From the NCBI RefSeq assembly GCF_024129435.1, contig NZ_JAMXXN010000021.1, forward strand, positions 1 to 50,928: DNA of 50,928 nucleotides, written 5' to 3'. Made by a program: the position numbers and the translations under genes. Source of the stretch: Acinetobacter lwoffii. GTDB taxonomy: Bacteria > Pseudomonadota > Gammaproteobacteria > Pseudomonadales > Moraxellaceae. Under the pieces are notes generated by a model. That model made no database searches. It saw only the letters and a list, made by a program, of their open reading frames with translations, and was not told the origin of the DNA. This document shows, in pieces, positions 24,006 to 31,642 of the stretch (positions are counted from its first letter, which is position 1; every line of letters begins with the position of its first letter).

Positions 24006-24548
24006 ATGCAACTCAAACCATTAAAACAATTTGCCCGAATCCAGCAGACTGCTTTTAAGCTGGAGGATTTTGATGGTATTCAGCATTTTCCGGAATGTGG
24101 TGGAATCGGCATCTTTGTCGGAACAGTACGTAACCATCATCAGGGTAAAGCTGTGCGTGCCCTGAAATATACCGCCTATGCGCCTGTGGCTGAAAAAATG
24201 ATTCGTGAAATTGAACAGCAGATTCAGACCAAATACCAGGTGTCTTATGTGCGGGTGGTGCATCGGATTGGTGAGTTGGGGATTGGAGAAACAGCCATCA
24301 TTGCTATGGCTTATGCGGCCCATCGTCGTGAGGCCTTTGCGGCTTGTGAGGAAGCTGTGGAACGGGTGAAGCATGAAGTTCCGGTCTGGAAAGAAGAGTT
24401 TTATCTGGATGGTAGCAGCCAGTATGTGGAAGGCTGTTGTATTCGAAAAGATCATGGACCTGAAACTAATCACTCTCATCATGCAGAAGAAGCGCATTGT
24501 CACCATCACCATGTAGCAGAACACGCTTGCCAATCATCATCTAATTAA
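24006..24548 (+). CDS. moaE: Molybdopterin synthase large subunit MoaE with His-rich tail
   Basis: MoaE with MoaD converts cyclic pyranopterin monophosphate to molybdopterin. Motifs are GIFVGTVRNHHQG near residue 35, VVHRIGELGIGE near 84 and the active-site Lys region VKHEVPVWKEEFY near 122-134. The usual MoaE ends at about residue 150. Here an extra tail of about 25 residues is rich in His with Cys (HSHHAEEAHCHHHH, then AEHAC), which may bind metal. The role of the tail is not known. Confidence 0.9.
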   Translation: MQLKPLKQFARIQQTAFKLEDFDGIQHFPECGGIGIFVGTVRNHHQGKAVRALKYTAYAPVAEKMIREIEQQIQTKYQVSYVRVVHRIGELGIGETAIIAMAYAAHRREAFAACEEAVERVKHEVPVWKEEFYLDGSSQYVEGCCIRKDHGPETNHSHHAEEAHCHHHHVAEHACQSSSN

Positions 24549-24618
24549 ATGCGTCCAATGAGGATGCATAAGATGAATCACTTTAAAACAGATTTTAAAA
24601 ATTAGCCTGGGATGAATC

Positions 24619-25542
24619 ATGAAAAATGTAGGGATGAAAGCAGAAAGTTACCGTACAGCAATTGCCACTGGAATCCTGCATGCACCGCCACATTGCATTG
24701 AGCTGCTACGTAATGGCAATACTGAAAAAGGTGATGCCCTGAAAACAGCACGCATTGCCGGCATTCTAGGTGCCAAACGGACCGATGAGCTGATTCCATT
24801 GTGCCATCCATTACCGATTTATCGTGCCGATGTGGAATATGAACTGTGTGATGCACATGTCGAAATTATTGCTACTGTTGAAACCATTGGACCAACTGGT
24901 GTGGAAATGGAAGCTTTGACAGCGGTCAGTCTGGCAGGTCTGACCTTGTATGACATGCTGAAGCCGCATTGTGAACCGGAAGATTTGTCGCTGGATCAAT
25001 GCAGGTTGCAGCAGAAAAAAGGCGGAAAATCACATTTTACCCGCATACTTAAAGAGAGTCTGTCCGCTTCGGTTATTGTGCTGTCCGATACGGTTGCAGC
25101 AGGCAAAAAGCCGGACACTGCCGGACAAAACGTAATGGAAATTTTAAAAGAAGCCAATTTTGATTCTATTAGTTATCAGGTTATTCCCGATAGCCCAGAA
25201 CAGCTCTTGACCCTGATTGAACAGCAGAAAAATCAGTATCCGCTGATTCTAACTGTGGGCGGTACTGGCTTAGGTCCTAAAGACCTGACCGTCGAAACCC
25301 TACAACCTTTGCTGCAACGGGAAATTCCCGGTTTAATGGAAGCTTCACGTAGTTTTGGGCAAAAACGTACCCCTTATGCAGCATTAAGTCGTGGCGTGGC
25401 TGGCTATATTGAGAACAGTCTGGTGATGACCCTACCGGGAAGTCGTCAGGGTGCGAAAGAATCTCTGATCGCGGTACTTCCGGCTTTGGTGCACTTGTTT
25501 GATGTGCAAAAAAATATCCCACATGCGGGGGGCTATCAATGA
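24619..25542 (+). CDS. moaCB: MoaC-MoaB fusion protein
   Basis: This 307-residue fusion contains MoaC (residues about 1-140; ILHAPPHCIELLRNG, GDALKTARIAGILGAKRT, IPLCHPLPI, VETIGPTGVEMEALTAVS) and MoaB (about 148-305; VIVLSDTVAAGKKPDTAG, GGTGLGPKDLTVET). MoaC forms cyclic pyranopterin monophosphate with MoaA; MoaB-type proteins adenylylate molybdopterin. The MoaC part begins later than stand-alone MoaC, at KNVGMKAESYR, as is usual in such fusions; an in-frame stop just upstream rules out a longer start. The end overlaps moeA (ATGA). Confidence 0.92.
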   Translation: MKNVGMKAESYRTAIATGILHAPPHCIELLRNGNTEKGDALKTARIAGILGAKRTDELIPLCHPLPIYRADVEYELCDAHVEIIATVETIGPTGVEMEALTAVSLAGLTLYDMLKPHCEPEDLSLDQCRLQQKKGGKSHFTRILKESLSASVIVLSDTVAAGKKPDTAGQNVMEILKEANFDSISYQVIPDSPEQLLTLIEQQKNQYPLILTVGGTGLGPKDLTVETLQPLLQREIPGLMEASRSFGQKRTPYAALSRGVAGYIENSLVMTLPGSRQGAKESLIAVLPALVHLFDVQKNIPHAGGYQ

Positions 25543-26780
25543 ATCAGGCACTATCACATTCAGCCTGCGGTGCTGAACCGGGACTGATTTCTGTTGATCA
25601 GGCACTGCAGATGTTACTTGAGCAGACGCATATCTTGGTAGCTGAAAGCCTGCCGCTTGCTCGGGCTCTGAATCGCTATCTGGCAGAGGCGATTGATTCG
25701 GCCATACCATTGCCGCTGTTTTCACAAAGTGCTGTAGATGGCTATGCGCTTTGCAGTCCAGAAAATGTTAGTGCTCACAGCACTTTTGAACTCATTGGAG
25801 AGATTCGGGCAGGGCAAAGTACTGAAATTGAACTGCGGCCAGGTCAGGCGGTCCGGATTTTTACCGGTGCCAGGATTCCAGCAGGAACTACAACGGTCGC
25901 CCGTCAGGAAATTGTCAAATGCCATGCCAATCAAATCATTATTACAACAGACCTAAAGCCTCATACGGATATACGTGATGCAGGCGAGGAAATCGCACAA
26001 GGGCAGCGTCTGGCAGATGCAGGTCAAAAACTGCATGTAGGTGCAATTGCAGCTTTGAGCATGGCAGGCGTAAAGCAGGTTTCAGTCTATCGTTATCCTA
26101 AAATTGCTGTTGTGATTACTGGAGATGAAGTCGCTTCCAGCATTGAAGACCTGAATTCCGGAAAAATCTTTGACGCCAATGCTCCACTGATTCAGGCCTG
26201 GTTTCAGTCACAGGGTCAAAACGTAGATATTCTGCATGTGCCCGATTGTGAGTCCGAACTGCAATTATTACTGAACCGACTCAAACACCAATACGATGTC
26301 ATCTTGACCACAGGCGGGGTTTCGGTGGGTGATTATGATTTCATTCGCCCTGTTGCCCTGGAGCAGGGTTTTGAGCAGATTTTCTGGAAAGTGAAGCAGA
26401 AGCCCGGAAAACCGATGTTATTTGCCAAGTATCGTCGAGATGATCAAGGTTACTGTTATCTCTTGGGTCTACCGGGAAATCCGGCTGCCGTGTATGTCGG
26501 GATGCAAATCTATACGGCAACTTTACTGAATGCCTTACAAGGGCAAAAGCAGTCACCTGCATGGCTTAGTGCGGTAATGACACATGATTTGAAAGCGGAT
26601 GCACGTGAACGTTTTTTAAGAATGGCTGCAGAATTTGATCAGGGTACTTTAAAGCTCAAAAGCCTGGCGAAACAGCAGTCGCATATGTTGAGTAATCTGA
26701 TGCAGGCCAATTGTCTGGTACGTATTCCGGCAGCAACAGAAATCCAAGCCGGGCATGTGGTACAAGGTTTACTGATTTGA
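25539..26780 (+). CDS. moeA: Molybdopterin molybdenumtransferase MoeA
   Basis: MoeA inserts molybdate into adenylylated molybdopterin. The 413-residue protein shows FSQSAVDGYAL near residue 64 (usually SAMDGYA), IFTGARIPAGTTTV, the MoCF-domain motifs VVITGDEV and TTGGVSVGDYDF, and LLGLPGNPAAVYVG. It overlaps the MoaC-MoaB gene by four bases, placing the last two assembly activities in immediate succession. Confidence 0.92.
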   Translation: MNQALSHSACGAEPGLISVDQALQMLLEQTHILVAESLPLARALNRYLAEAIDSAIPLPLFSQSAVDGYALCSPENVSAHSTFELIGEIRAGQSTEIELRPGQAVRIFTGARIPAGTTTVARQEIVKCHANQIIITTDLKPHTDIRDAGEEIAQGQRLADAGQKLHVGAIAALSMAGVKQVSVYRYPKIAVVITGDEVASSIEDLNSGKIFDANAPLIQAWFQSQGQNVDILHVPDCESELQLLLNRLKHQYDVILTTGGVSVGDYDFIRPVALEQGFEQIFWKVKQKPGKPMLFAKYRRDDQGYCYLLGLPGNPAAVYVGMQIYTATLLNALQGQKQSPAWLSAVMTHDLKADARERFLRMAAEFDQGTLKLKSLAKQQSHMLSNLMQANCLVRIPAATEIQAGHVVQGLLI

Positions 26781-26818
26781 AATGCCTGTCGCAATTCTCA
26801 ATATTCGAATCACATAGA

Positions 26819-27592
26819 ATGAGAAAGATGGATTTATTCAAAGTTCTACTCACTGGCGTGCTGTTGACTAGCCCCATGCTGTATGCCGAAACAGTTAAAA
26901 TATATGCCGCAGCCAGCCTGACCAATGCGATTACTGATATTTCCAGACTATATGAGCAACAGCATCGGGACATCCAGATCGTTCCGGTTTTTGCTGCGTC
27001 TTCGGTATTGGCGAAACAAATTGCGGCGGGAGCGAGCAGTGATCTATTTTTCTCTGCAGACCTAGACTGGATGAATGATCTGATCAAGAAACAAAAAATT
27101 CAGATCGGTCAGATTCGACCTATGCTTTTGAATGAACTCGTATTGATTAGTTCTATTCAGCAAAAAAATCATTTTAAAATGTCAGCCGACTTTAATTTTG
27201 CTAAAGCCTTTCAAGGCTATCTATGTACCGGACAAATGGAATCGGTGCCTGCTGGAAAATATGCCAAACAAAGCTTAACCCGGCTGGGCTGGTTGAATCA
27301 GCTTCGAGGCAGAATTGTCGGTACGGATAGCGTCCGTTCAACTCTCGCCTTTGTAGAACGTGGCGAATGTCAGGTCGGTATTGTGTATAGAACTGATGCC
27401 TTGATGAGTAAAAAAGTTAAAATTTCGGGGGTGTTTCCAGCCAGAACACATCGTCCGATTGTGTATCCGATTGCTTTAACCCGGCAGGGCCAGAAAAATC
27501 AGGCAGCAGTCCAATTTTCTGAATTTATCCAGACAAGCGCACAGGCCAAACAGATTTTCCAGAAATATGGCTTTAAGCTTAAGGTCGGCTAA
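26819..27592 (+). CDS. modA: Molybdate-binding periplasmic protein ModA
   Basis: From ATG 26819 the protein is 257 residues with a signal peptide (hydrophobic core KVLLTGVLLTSPM, cleavage after LYA). The mature part has the ModA pattern VKIYAAASLTNAITDISRLY, FAASSVLAKQIAAGASSDLF and the GIVYRTDA segment. ATG 26828 directly after GAGAAAG is an alternative start; the upstream open frame overlaps moeA and is unlikely to be used. It captures molybdate for the ModBC importer. Confidence 0.9.
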   Translation: MRKMDLFKVLLTGVLLTSPMLYAETVKIYAAASLTNAITDISRLYEQQHRDIQIVPVFAASSVLAKQIAAGASSDLFFSADLDWMNDLIKKQKIQIGQIRPMLLNELVLISSIQQKNHFKMSADFNFAKAFQGYLCTGQMESVPAGKYAKQSLTRLGWLNQLRGRIVGTDSVRSTLAFVERGECQVGIVYRTDALMSKKVKISGVFPARTHRPIVYPIALTRQGQKNQAAVQFSEFIQTSAQAKQIFQKYGFKLKVG

Positions 27593-27598
27593 CTGCTC

Positions 27599-28282
27599 AT
27601 GCTTACACCAGAAGAACTGAGTGCCTTAGCGCTTTCAGCCAAAGTGGCGGGCTTTGCCACAGCGGTGTGTCTGCCATTTGCTATCGCCGTAGCATGGCTA
27701 CTGGCACGTTATGAATTCAGGGCCAAATTTCTCGTTGAAGCGATATTGCAGATGCCCATGGTGCTACCGCCGGTAGTGCTGGGCTATCTTCTGCTCCTGC
27801 TATTTGGCCATCAGGGGATACTGGGGCAATATCTACATAAATGGGGAATTCAGCTGATATTTAATTGGAAAGGTGCGGTACTCGCTGCCATGATGGTGGC
27901 ATTTCCTTTAATGGTTCAACCAATTCGCTTGTCTTTTCAAATGATCAACCGGCAATTAGAACAGGTGGCAGGATCTCTAGGCGCTGCACCATGGCGGGTA
28001 TTCTGTAGCATTAGCCTGCCTCTGGCTTTGCCTGGAATTTTAATCGGCAGCATTTTATGTTTCAGCCGCAGTCTGGGAGAATTTGGTGCCACCATTACCT
28101 TTGTTGGCAATATTCCAGAAGAAACCCGCACGATTCCCATCGCCATTTATAGCCTGTTACAACAGCCTGATGGAGAAAGTATGGCTATGCGTTTGGTCAT
28201 TTTATCTCTGATTCTGGCTTTTTCAGCCTTGATTGCAAATTACTGGATCATGCAGAAGTATCAACGTAAATTGGAGGGCTAA
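27599..28282 (+). CDS. modB: Molybdate ABC transporter permease ModB
   Basis: A 227-residue permease with about five membrane helices, starting six bases after modA. Diagnostic segments are the QMPMVLPPVVLGYLLLLLFG stretch near residue 49, an EQVAGSLGAAPWRVF coupling loop near 121 and SRSLGEFGATITFVGN near 159. Length and motifs match ModB. The stop is followed at once by modC. Confidence 0.92.
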   Translation: MLTPEELSALALSAKVAGFATAVCLPFAIAVAWLLARYEFRAKFLVEAILQMPMVLPPVVLGYLLLLLFGHQGILGQYLHKWGIQLIFNWKGAVLAAMMVAFPLMVQPIRLSFQMINRQLEQVAGSLGAAPWRVFCSISLPLALPGILIGSILCFSRSLGEFGATITFVGNIPEETRTIPIAIYSLLQQPDGESMAMRLVILSLILAFSALIANYWIMQKYQRKLEG

Positions 28283-28283
28283 G

Positions 28284-28925
28284 ATGCTGAAGTGTGATTT
28301 TCAGTTTAATTACGCAAATTTCCAGCTACAGGCCAGTCTGGATATGCAGACACAATTGATTGGTATTGTGGGAGCCTCAGGAAGTGGGAAAAGCACCTTT
28401 TTAAAAAATATTGCAGGGCTATTAAAACCATCACAAGGCTTTATTCATTTTCAGCAAAAAATATTATTTGATCATCAGCAGAAACTGAATATTCCTGTTC
28501 ATCAAAGAAAAATTGCCCTGATTTTTCAGCAAGCCCTACTGTTTCCGCATCTGAATGTCATGCAGAATTTGAAATATGCAGAACAGCTAAATATAAAAAA
28601 TAAAGGTCAGCAGAAATTTACGTTTGAAGACATTGTGGAGTTACTCGAATTAAAGCCACTACTTCGGCATCGGGCGCATCAGCTTTCTGGTGGACAGGCA
28701 CAGCGCGTTTCTATCGGTCGTGCACTTTTATCTTCTCCCGACCTATTACTTTTGGATGAGCCTTTAAATGGACTGGATCAAAAGCTGAAAAACCAGATTT
28801 TACCTTTTCTGAAAATTGTGATTCATCAAACAGATTTACCCATGATTTATGTGACTCATCATGTAGATGAAGTGGCGTATTTACAGGCACAACTGCTGCA
28901 TTTTGAAAAGGGAAAAATTATTTGA
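28284..28925 (+). CDS. modC: Molybdate ABC transporter ATPase ModC, short form
   Basis: A 213-residue ATPase starting at ATG 28284 directly after the modB stop, with GGAGG just upstream. Walker A GASGSGKST, signature LSGGQAQR, Walker B LLLLDEPLNGLD and the switch His in YVTHHVDEV are intact. Typical ModC has about 350 residues with a C-terminal TOBE/Mop molybdate-binding domain; that domain is absent, the gene ending naturally with TGA after the nucleotide-binding domain. Regulation of the transporter by internal molybdate through that domain is therefore unlikely. Confidence 0.88.
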   Translation: MLKCDFQFNYANFQLQASLDMQTQLIGIVGASGSGKSTFLKNIAGLLKPSQGFIHFQQKILFDHQQKLNIPVHQRKIALIFQQALLFPHLNVMQNLKYAEQLNIKNKGQQKFTFEDIVELLELKPLLRHRAHQLSGGQAQRVSIGRALLSSPDLLLLDEPLNGLDQKLKNQILPFLKIVIHQTDLPMIYVTHHVDEVAYLQAQLLHFEKGKII

Positions 28926-29110
28926 TCCAGCCCTGCACCGATTTAAACCAGCAATGACTCCGGGCAGGTCATCCTATCGCTGTTTTGCTCATAATTTCTC
29001 AGAAGATATCTATTTTTCTCTCTATTTTTAAGAAAGAAAAGTCTAAATTTGAAAGTGAAATAAAAATTATTTTATATAAAAGAATAGTTTATTTTATGTT
29101 AAAAATAATC

Positions 29111-29126
29111 TGGCATGACCTATGCA
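29111..29126 (+). promoter_or_regulatory. Sigma-54 promoter of the nitrate transporter gene
   Basis: TGGCATGACCTATGCA has GG at 29112-29113 and GC at 29124-29125, ten bases apart, giving a start near 29137. The rest of the 330-base gap from 28926 is AT-rich with no convincing gene, apart from this promoter and the leader hairpins below. Confidence 0.65.
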
Positions 29127-29166
29127 TATATCTAATTAAAGTCAAAGAAGACTCTACATTTGTGTG

Positions 29167-29219
29167 ACGGCCAATGACGTCCGTTCTGATCGTTACTGAT
29201 ATGCCTTGTGCATCACAGT
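29167..29219 (+). promoter_or_regulatory. NasT (ANTAR) target hairpin in the narK leader
   Basis: ACGGCC (29167-29172) faces GTCCGT (29179-29184) across the hexaloop AATGAC (29173-29178), with A at position 1 and G at 4 and the same C-U mismatch as in the nirB leader. The following bases TCTGATCGT are also identical to nirB. A second hairpin is formed by ACTG...ATGC against GCAT...CAGT (about 29195-29219). No T-run terminator follows, so control may act on translation or on a less obvious stop signal. Confidence 0.65.
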
Positions 29220-29255
29220 GACTTAAATACGTTCAGTTCTGGTAAGGAAATGGCT

Positions 29256-30605
29256 ATGTCTTCAAATACAAGTCTCAATAAAGCAACAAAAATAAGTCTA
29301 TTTAACTTTAGTACTTCAGCGATGCGGGCCTTCCATATGAGTTGGCTCGCTTTTTTTGTCTGTTTCTTTGCGTGGTTTGCCTGTGCACCGTTAATGCCAG
29401 TGATTGCCGGTGAATTCAGCCTGACCAAAGAGCAGATCGCCAATATCAATATTGCCGCAGTCGCCATTACAATTCTGGTGCGTCTGATCGTGGGGCCGTT
29501 GTGTGATAAATACGGTCCGCGTAAAACCTATACCGCCTTACTGATTATTGGCAGTATTCCGGTGTTTGGTGTGGCGTCGGCCAACAGTTATGAATCTTTC
29601 TTGTTTTTCCGTTTATTGATTGGCGCCATCGGTGCCAGCTTCGTGATTACTCAATATCATACCAGTATCATGTTTGCGCCAAATGTGGTGGGAACGGCAA
29701 ATGCAACTACAGCAGGTTGGGGGAATGCCGGTGGCGGTGCGACTCAAGCCCTGATGCCTTTAATGCTGGCTGCTTTGGTGATGTTCGGTGTAGAACAGGC
29801 AATGGGATGGAGAATTGCACTTCTGGTTCCGGGTATTCTGATGATCATTGTCGGTGTACTGTACTGGAAATTCACCCAAGACTGTCCACAAGGCAATTTT
29901 AAAGAACTCCGTGCTGAAGGTATTTCTGTTGGTAGCGATAAAAAAGGTGGTCTTGCCATTCTGATGCATGCCGCACGTAACTACCGTGTCTGGATTCTAT
30001 TTGGGGCTTACGCAGCCTGTTTTGGTATTGAAATTTTTATCCATAATATTATTGCCTTGTACTTTGTCGACAATTTCCAGTTTGGCCTAAAAGAAGCAGG
30101 CATGGCTGCCGGAATTTTTGGTTTACTGGCATTGTTTGCCCGCGCCTTGGGTGGCATTGTTTCGGATAAAGTCGCGATTCAAAAAGGTCTGGATGGTCGA
30201 ACCAAAGTTCTGTTTGCCTTGATCATGCTGGAAGGTCTGTTTCTTATTCTATTTTCGCAAATGAATAGCGCGACCTTGGCTATTATGGCGATGACCATCT
30301 TTGCCTTGTTTACTCATATGGCATGTGGCGCTACCTATGCACTGGTGCCTTTTATCGACCGTGATGCCTTGGGTGGTGTGGCCGGTATTATTGGTGCAGG
30401 TGGCAATGTCGGCGCAGTGGCTGCGGGTTTCCTGTTAAAAGGCATGCTGGATATTCAAACTACTCTGATGGTACTGGGTGGCTTGGTAGTGATTGCTGCA
30501 AGTTGTGTGTTGATGATCCGCTTCTCTGTCGAGCATAAAGAAAAAGAACAGCGTTTATATGAACAGGCCGTGACTGAACGTCATCTGGCAGAAGCACAGC
30601 AATAA
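29256..30605 (+). CDS. narK: Nitrate/nitrite MFS transporter, NarK family
   Basis: A 449-residue inner-membrane transporter importing nitrate. The start at ATG 29256 has AAGGAA seven to twelve bases upstream; earlier in-frame starts overlap the leader hairpin. MFS motif GPLCDKYGPRKTY near residue 80 and the nitrate signature AGWGNAGGGATQALMP near residue 155 identify the family; a second Gly-rich signature, GIIGAGGNVGAV, is near residue 390. Its own sigma-54 promoter and NasT-type leader place it in the nitrate regulon. Confidence 0.93.
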   Translation: MSSNTSLNKATKISLFNFSTSAMRAFHMSWLAFFVCFFAWFACAPLMPVIAGEFSLTKEQIANINIAAVAITILVRLIVGPLCDKYGPRKTYTALLIIGSIPVFGVASANSYESFLFFRLLIGAIGASFVITQYHTSIMFAPNVVGTANATTAGWGNAGGGATQALMPLMLAALVMFGVEQAMGWRIALLVPGILMIIVGVLYWKFTQDCPQGNFKELRAEGISVGSDKKGGLAILMHAARNYRVWILFGAYAACFGIEIFIHNIIALYFVDNFQFGLKEAGMAAGIFGLLALFARALGGIVSDKVAIQKGLDGRTKVLFALIMLEGLFLILFSQMNSATLAIMAMTIFALFTHMACGATYALVPFIDRDALGGVAGIIGAGGNVGAVAAGFLLKGMLDIQTTLMVLGGLVVIAASCVLMIRFSVEHKEKEQRLYEQAVTERHLAEAQQ

Positions 30606-30636
30606 TGCTGTACTCCTTGATTTAAAATGAGTCGCC

Positions 30637-30660
30637 AAAAAGGATAGCAATATCCTTTTT
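30637..30660 (+). terminator. Terminator of narK
   Basis: AAAAAGGATA (30637-30646) and TATCCTTTTT (30651-30660) form a perfect ten-pair stem closed by the stable tetraloop GCAA. Apart from this and the next terminator, nothing else was seen in the 300 bases between narK and cynS. Confidence 0.85.
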
Positions 30661-30863
30661 GTTGTTTTTGCTAACTCAATAATAAAATGGTGAACTATAT
30701 ATTCAGGATGGGAAATTATCATTTAAAAAGGAAAGAATGATTGAATTCATCGAATAAAAATAAAAGCATTTATAGTTTATATTTTTAATTTGAGATGAAA
30801 GATTATATATATTTTAATAACGATTTTAAAAAAATAAATGAATTTAATAAGTGTAGATAAAAT

Positions 30864-30888
30864 AAAAGCCATTTTAATAATGGCTTTT
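30864..30888 (-). terminator. Terminator of cynS
   Basis: AAAAGCCATT (30864-30873), loop TTAAT, AATGGCTTTT (30879-30888). It lies 17 bases beyond the cynS stop and is oriented to end minus-strand transcription. Confidence 0.8.
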
Positions 30889-30905
30889 ATGCTTATGGTG
30901 GAGGA

Positions 30906-31355
30906 TTAATAAGTTTTATAAGGTAAAAACTTTCCGGATAATACGACATTCACCCGATCTCCGTTTGGATTATTCTCCCGTTGAATATCCATGCTGAAAT
31001 CAATTGCACTCATAATACCATCTCCAAATTCTTCATGGATGAGTTCTTTAATTGTCATACCATAGACGCTGACAACCTCATACCAGCGATAAATCAGCGG
31101 ATCTGTCGGCACACTGGTTGGCAGAGAACCTTTATAGGGTACGATTTGCAGCCAAGCGATGGCTTCATCAGTCAATCCAAATATTTCACCAATTTTTTCT
31201 GCCTGTTCTTTATTAAAAGCCATCTGACCCAAACATGCGGCTGTCACCCATTCTTTAGAAAGGCCTATTGTTTCAGCGACATCTGCCCATTTAATAGACT
31301 TTAAAACTTTCGCTGAAATAATCATGTCTGTCACTTGTTGACGATGGCTAATCAT
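30906..31355 (-). CDS. cynS: Cyanate hydratase (cyanase)
   Basis: It converts cyanate and bicarbonate to ammonia and carbon dioxide, in the cytoplasm as a decamer. The 149-residue protein has the N-terminal helical bundle (KWADVAETIGLSKEWVTAAC) and the C-terminal catalytic part with Arg90 and Glu93 (YRWYEVVSVYG) and Ser116 (GIMSAIDFS), matching Arg96/Glu99/Ser122 of the E. coli enzyme. GGAGAAG precedes the ATG. It stands alone, without the usual cynR/cynT, behind its own sigma-54 promoter, so it probably serves nitrogen supply. Confidence 0.95.
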   Translation of the reverse strand: MISHRQQVTDMIISAKVLKSIKWADVAETIGLSKEWVTAACLGQMAFNKEQAEKIGEIFGLTDEAIAWLQIVPYKGSLPTSVPTDPLIYRWYEVVSVYGMTIKELIHEEFGDGIMSAIDFSMDIQRENNPNGDRVNVVLSGKFLPYKTY

Positions 31356-31401
31356 TAATCTTCTCCAATAGCTATATTTAAAAAATGACCGTTATAGATA
31401 A

Positions 31402-31417
31402 TGCAGAGATTGTGCCA
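31402..31417 (-). promoter_or_regulatory. Sigma-54 promoter of cynS
   Basis: Read on the minus strand, TGGCACAATCTCTGCA has GG and GC ten bases apart; the start would be near 31391, about 36 bases before the cynS ATG. It is divergent from, and only 65 bases away from, the nirC sigma-54 promoter. Confidence 0.68.
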
Positions 31418-31481
31418 ATATAATTATTAGGATTAAATTTTAAAATAATTCATCTGATTTTTATTGGCTATTTAAAATAAA

Positions 31482-31497
31482 TGGCATGCTATTTGCT
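31482..31497 (+). promoter_or_regulatory. Sigma-54 promoter of nirC
   Basis: TGGCATGCTATTTGCT has GG at 31483-31484 and GC at 31495-31496, ten bases apart, with the favoured TTGCT at -12. The start would be near 31508, immediately before the leader hairpin. Confidence 0.7.
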
Positions 31498-31513
31498 TTA
31501 ATCTATATTAAAT

Positions 31514-31529
31514 ATGGCAACGGCGCCAT
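31514..31529 (+). promoter_or_regulatory. NasT (ANTAR) target hairpin in the nirC leader
   Basis: ATGGC (31514-31518) and GCCAT (31525-31529) form a perfect stem around the hexaloop AACGGC, with A at position 1 and G at position 4. The stem sequence differs from nirB and narK while the loop rule is kept, which argues for selection on the loop. Confidence 0.68.
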
Positions 31530-31561
31530 GACACAATTGATCTGTTTGAATAATGCAAGGC

Positions 31562-31604
31562 AAAGACGCCTAGGGTTGAAATAGACCTTAGGCGTCTTTT
31601 ATTT
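31562..31604 (+). terminator. Strong attenuator in the nirC leader
   Basis: AAAGACGCCTA (31562-31572) pairs with TAGGCGTCTTT (31589-31599), an 11-pair stem followed by a T-rich tract, 39 bases before the nirC ATG and with no gene before it. Together with the upstream hexaloop hairpin it is the expected arrangement for NasT-controlled antitermination. Confidence 0.85.
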
Positions 31605-31642
31605 GCAAACAGGCAAGTAATTTATATAAAGGGGATAAAAAT

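Noticed and set aside
28985..29167. 60-codon frame before narK
   Set aside because: Very AT-rich Lys/Ile-heavy translation lying across the sigma-54 promoter and leader; no ribosome site and no protein-like features.
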